Source of the DNA: JBKEDG01 sp047973085
Lineage (GTDB): Bacteria > Bacillota_I > Bacilli_A > JBKEDG01
Length of the DNA: 6,839 nucleotides
Assembly: GCA_047973085.1 (NCBI GenBank)
Contig: JBKEBI010000049.1
Span: forward strand, 1 to 6,839
Direction of reading: 5' to 3'
Notes under the pieces: model-generated
Databases searched by the model: none
Told to the model about the DNA's origin: nothing
The model's input: the letters and a program-made list of their open reading frames with translations, nothing else
Position numbers and translations under genes: made by a program
Shown here: positions 5,918 to 6,839 of the stretch, one piece after another
Numbering within the stretch: position 1 is the first letter of the stretch
How the letters are laid out: each line of letters opens with the position of its first letter

Positions 5918-6581
5918 TTAAAAACTCCTCTAGTTTACTGTAGCTAAATTTTATATTACAAAAATTGTTATACAATTTTATTCTTTCATTATAAAGTTTA
6001 CTAACATCTTCTTTACTTTTTAATAGTGGGCGTACTTTTGTAAGATATCTATTTTCTAAAACTTCTAAATTTTCATCCAAAAATATTATTAAGTGATTTT
6101 TTAATAATTCAAGATTTTTTGCAGTTTTTACTGCTCCTCCACCTAAACAAATAAATCTTTTATCTAAATTACCTTTAATTATTTGAGCTTCAACTTTTCT
6201 AAATTCACTCTCATTTTTTATTAGATCTTCAATTTTATAATTCTTAGATATTTCATCATCTATATCTACTCCATTATACTTTTTACATATTGTACTCTTA
6301 CCTGCTAATGGCATTCCAATTAAAGCAATGTTTAAATTTAGTTGTTTTAAAACTACTACTAATATTTTTTGAATATATTCTTCACTAACTTTAATTTGAT
6401 TAAAAATTTCAAAAGATTTAATAGCCTGTACAATTAGCATTTCAATTCCACCAATATATTCTACATTATTTTTATAGCATAAATACTTAAGTTTTGAATT
6501 TAATGGATTGTAATTTAAATCAATCACTCTTTTAAAATTCTTTATTACTTCTTCTCCTACAATTGCTTCGTAACTACCCAT
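5898..6581 (-). CDS. aroK: Shikimate kinase domain fused to the C-terminal part of shikimate dehydrogenase
   Basis: The intact stretch of a fused aroE-aroK gene, 227 residues from the first ATG after an upstream in-frame stop. Residues 1-75 are the AroE C-terminus: DLNYNPLNSK, then GGIEMLIVQAIKSF, the usual NGxxMLxxQA helix. From about 84 it is shikimate kinase (shikimate plus ATP to shikimate 3-phosphate): Walker A GMPLAGKST (89-97), D107 and D109 in DIDDE, R128 (EFRKVE), GGG (147-149), RPLL with R184, and R200. All usual catalytic and shikimate-binding residues are seen, although the stretch between Walker A and DIDD is several residues short. The ATG at 6581 is not a natural start; it is the Met of the AroE motif NATPKGM. 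An internal ATG at 6440 has GGTGGA 6 bases upstream and would give a 180-aa kinase. Confidence 0.8.
   Translation of the reverse strand: MGSYEAIVGEEVIKNFKRVIDLNYNPLNSKLKYLCYKNNVEYIGGIEMLIVQAIKSFEIFNQIKVSEEYIQKILVVVLKQLNLNIALIGMPLAGKSTICKKYNGVDIDDEISKNYKIEDLIKNESEFRKVEAQIIKGNLDKRFICLGGGAVKTAKNLELLKNHLIIFLDENLEVLENRYLTKVRPLLKSKEDVSKLYNERIKLYNNFCNIKFSYSKLEEFLNEYFNN
5925..5930 (-). promoter_or_regulatory. Ribosome binding site of aroQ
   Basis: GAGGAG on the minus strand lies 7 bases before the aroQ ATG and inside the end of the aroE-aroK coding region. Confidence 0.85.
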
Positions 6582-6839
6582 ACCTTTTGGAGTGGCATTT
6601 ACTAAAAGATCTCCATTAAGACTATTAAAATCTGTCTTATTTAATGTTTCTATTGTAATGCAATTTTTAATGTTATTTTCTATTAACTTAGCTCAAGCCC
6701 CCTTACCTAGTACTGTTGTATCTTCTACATTGTATATCTTATTATATAAATACATAAAAACATCTATATCAACGTTATATCCTTGACTATTATAAACAAC
6801 AATAAAAACACCAATTACAGAATTATCATTGATATATTT
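6582..6839 (-). pseudogene. aroE: Shikimate dehydrogenase part of the fusion, broken by TGA, partial at the edge
   Basis: Reading on upstream in the frame of the kinase ORF gives continuous AroE-like protein to the right edge, with one stop. From the edge inward one sees SVIG, GYNVD (6782-6768), VLGKGA then TGA (6695-6693), AKLIE and GDLLVNATPKGM (ending at 6579). These match the family order GAVNT, NTD, VLGAGGAxKA and NATPxGM of NADP-dependent AroE (3-dehydroshikimate to shikimate). The frame is the same on both sides of the TGA, so a base substitution is simpler than a frameshift. The usual GAVNT, which supplies an Asn and Thr for shikimate binding, reads GVFIVV here, and the NTD motif reads NVD. 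This suggests decay, though sequence error cannot be excluded. The N-terminal third lies outside the window. Confidence 0.75.

Noticed and set aside
6582..6600. Start of a genuine short protein at the 6581 ATG
   Set aside because: The codons just upstream read VNATPKG in frame, part of the AroE signature, and no properly spaced Shine-Dalgarno site precedes the ATG.
6693..6695. TGA read as Trp, Gly or selenocysteine (recoding)
   Set aside because: Other genes here use TGG for Trp and GGA or GGT for Gly with no in-frame TGA over more than 3.5 kb. AroE is not a selenoprotein family, and only a weak AT-only stem follows the TGA.
6592..6786. 64-aa + strand ORF opposite aroE
   Set aside because: The opposite strand carries clear AroE motifs in frame, so this is a shadow that the stop in aroE does not rescue.

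Overview
The window is strongly AT-rich (GC looks like roughly 30% by eye). It uses the standard code with TGG for Trp, clear Shine-Dalgarno sites, an LPXTG wall anchor and short intergenic gaps. This points to a low-GC Gram-positive (Firmicutes/Bacillota). The predicted L-Lys to D-Asp/D-Asn cross-bridge would suit lactococci, enterococci or Gram-positive anaerobic cocci of the Parvimonas type, but the genus cannot be fixed from this sequence.

Region 1 (1-142) holds a possible 3' tip of an upstream + strand gene and two back-to-back hairpin terminators. Region 2 (140-1498, minus) is a secreted, sortase-anchored, internalin-like leucine-rich-repeat surface protein. Region 3 (1499-1771) is a 273-bp divergent intergenic region. 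It carries one good promoter in each direction, a 16-bp palindrome, and a leader in which a hairpin lies between the Shine-Dalgarno site and the start codon of the LRR gene.

Region 4 (1772-5473, plus) is a tight three-gene operon: an ATP-grasp ligase (D-aspartate ligase, AslA type), an aspartate racemase (RacD type) and a glutamine-dependent asparagine synthase (AsnB/AsnH type). The genes are separated by 1 nt and then overlap by 16 nt. Together they read as a complete pathway for a D-Asx peptidoglycan cross-bridge: the racemase makes D-Asp, the ligase attaches it to the lysine side chain of the precursor stem peptide, and the synthase amidates it to D-iso-Asn. Each component is known, but having all three in one coupled operon is tidy and lets the AsnB homologue be assigned to cell-wall amidation rather than free asparagine synthesis.

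Region 5 (5495-6839, minus) is the end of a shikimate-pathway operon converging on the cross-bridge operon. It has a fused shikimate dehydrogenase-shikimate kinase (aroE-aroK) running off the right edge, then a type II dehydroquinate dehydratase (aroQ) that overlaps it by 20 nt. The shared terminator is built partly from the last codons of aroQ. Translated past its apparent start, the aroE part continues to the window edge in one frame but is broken by an in-frame TGA in the NADP-binding loop. It also seems to have lost conserved substrate-site residues, so the dehydrogenase half is probably a pseudogene (or contains sequence errors), while the kinase half keeps all its key residues.

No RNA genes, insertion sequences, CRISPR arrays or phage genes were seen.
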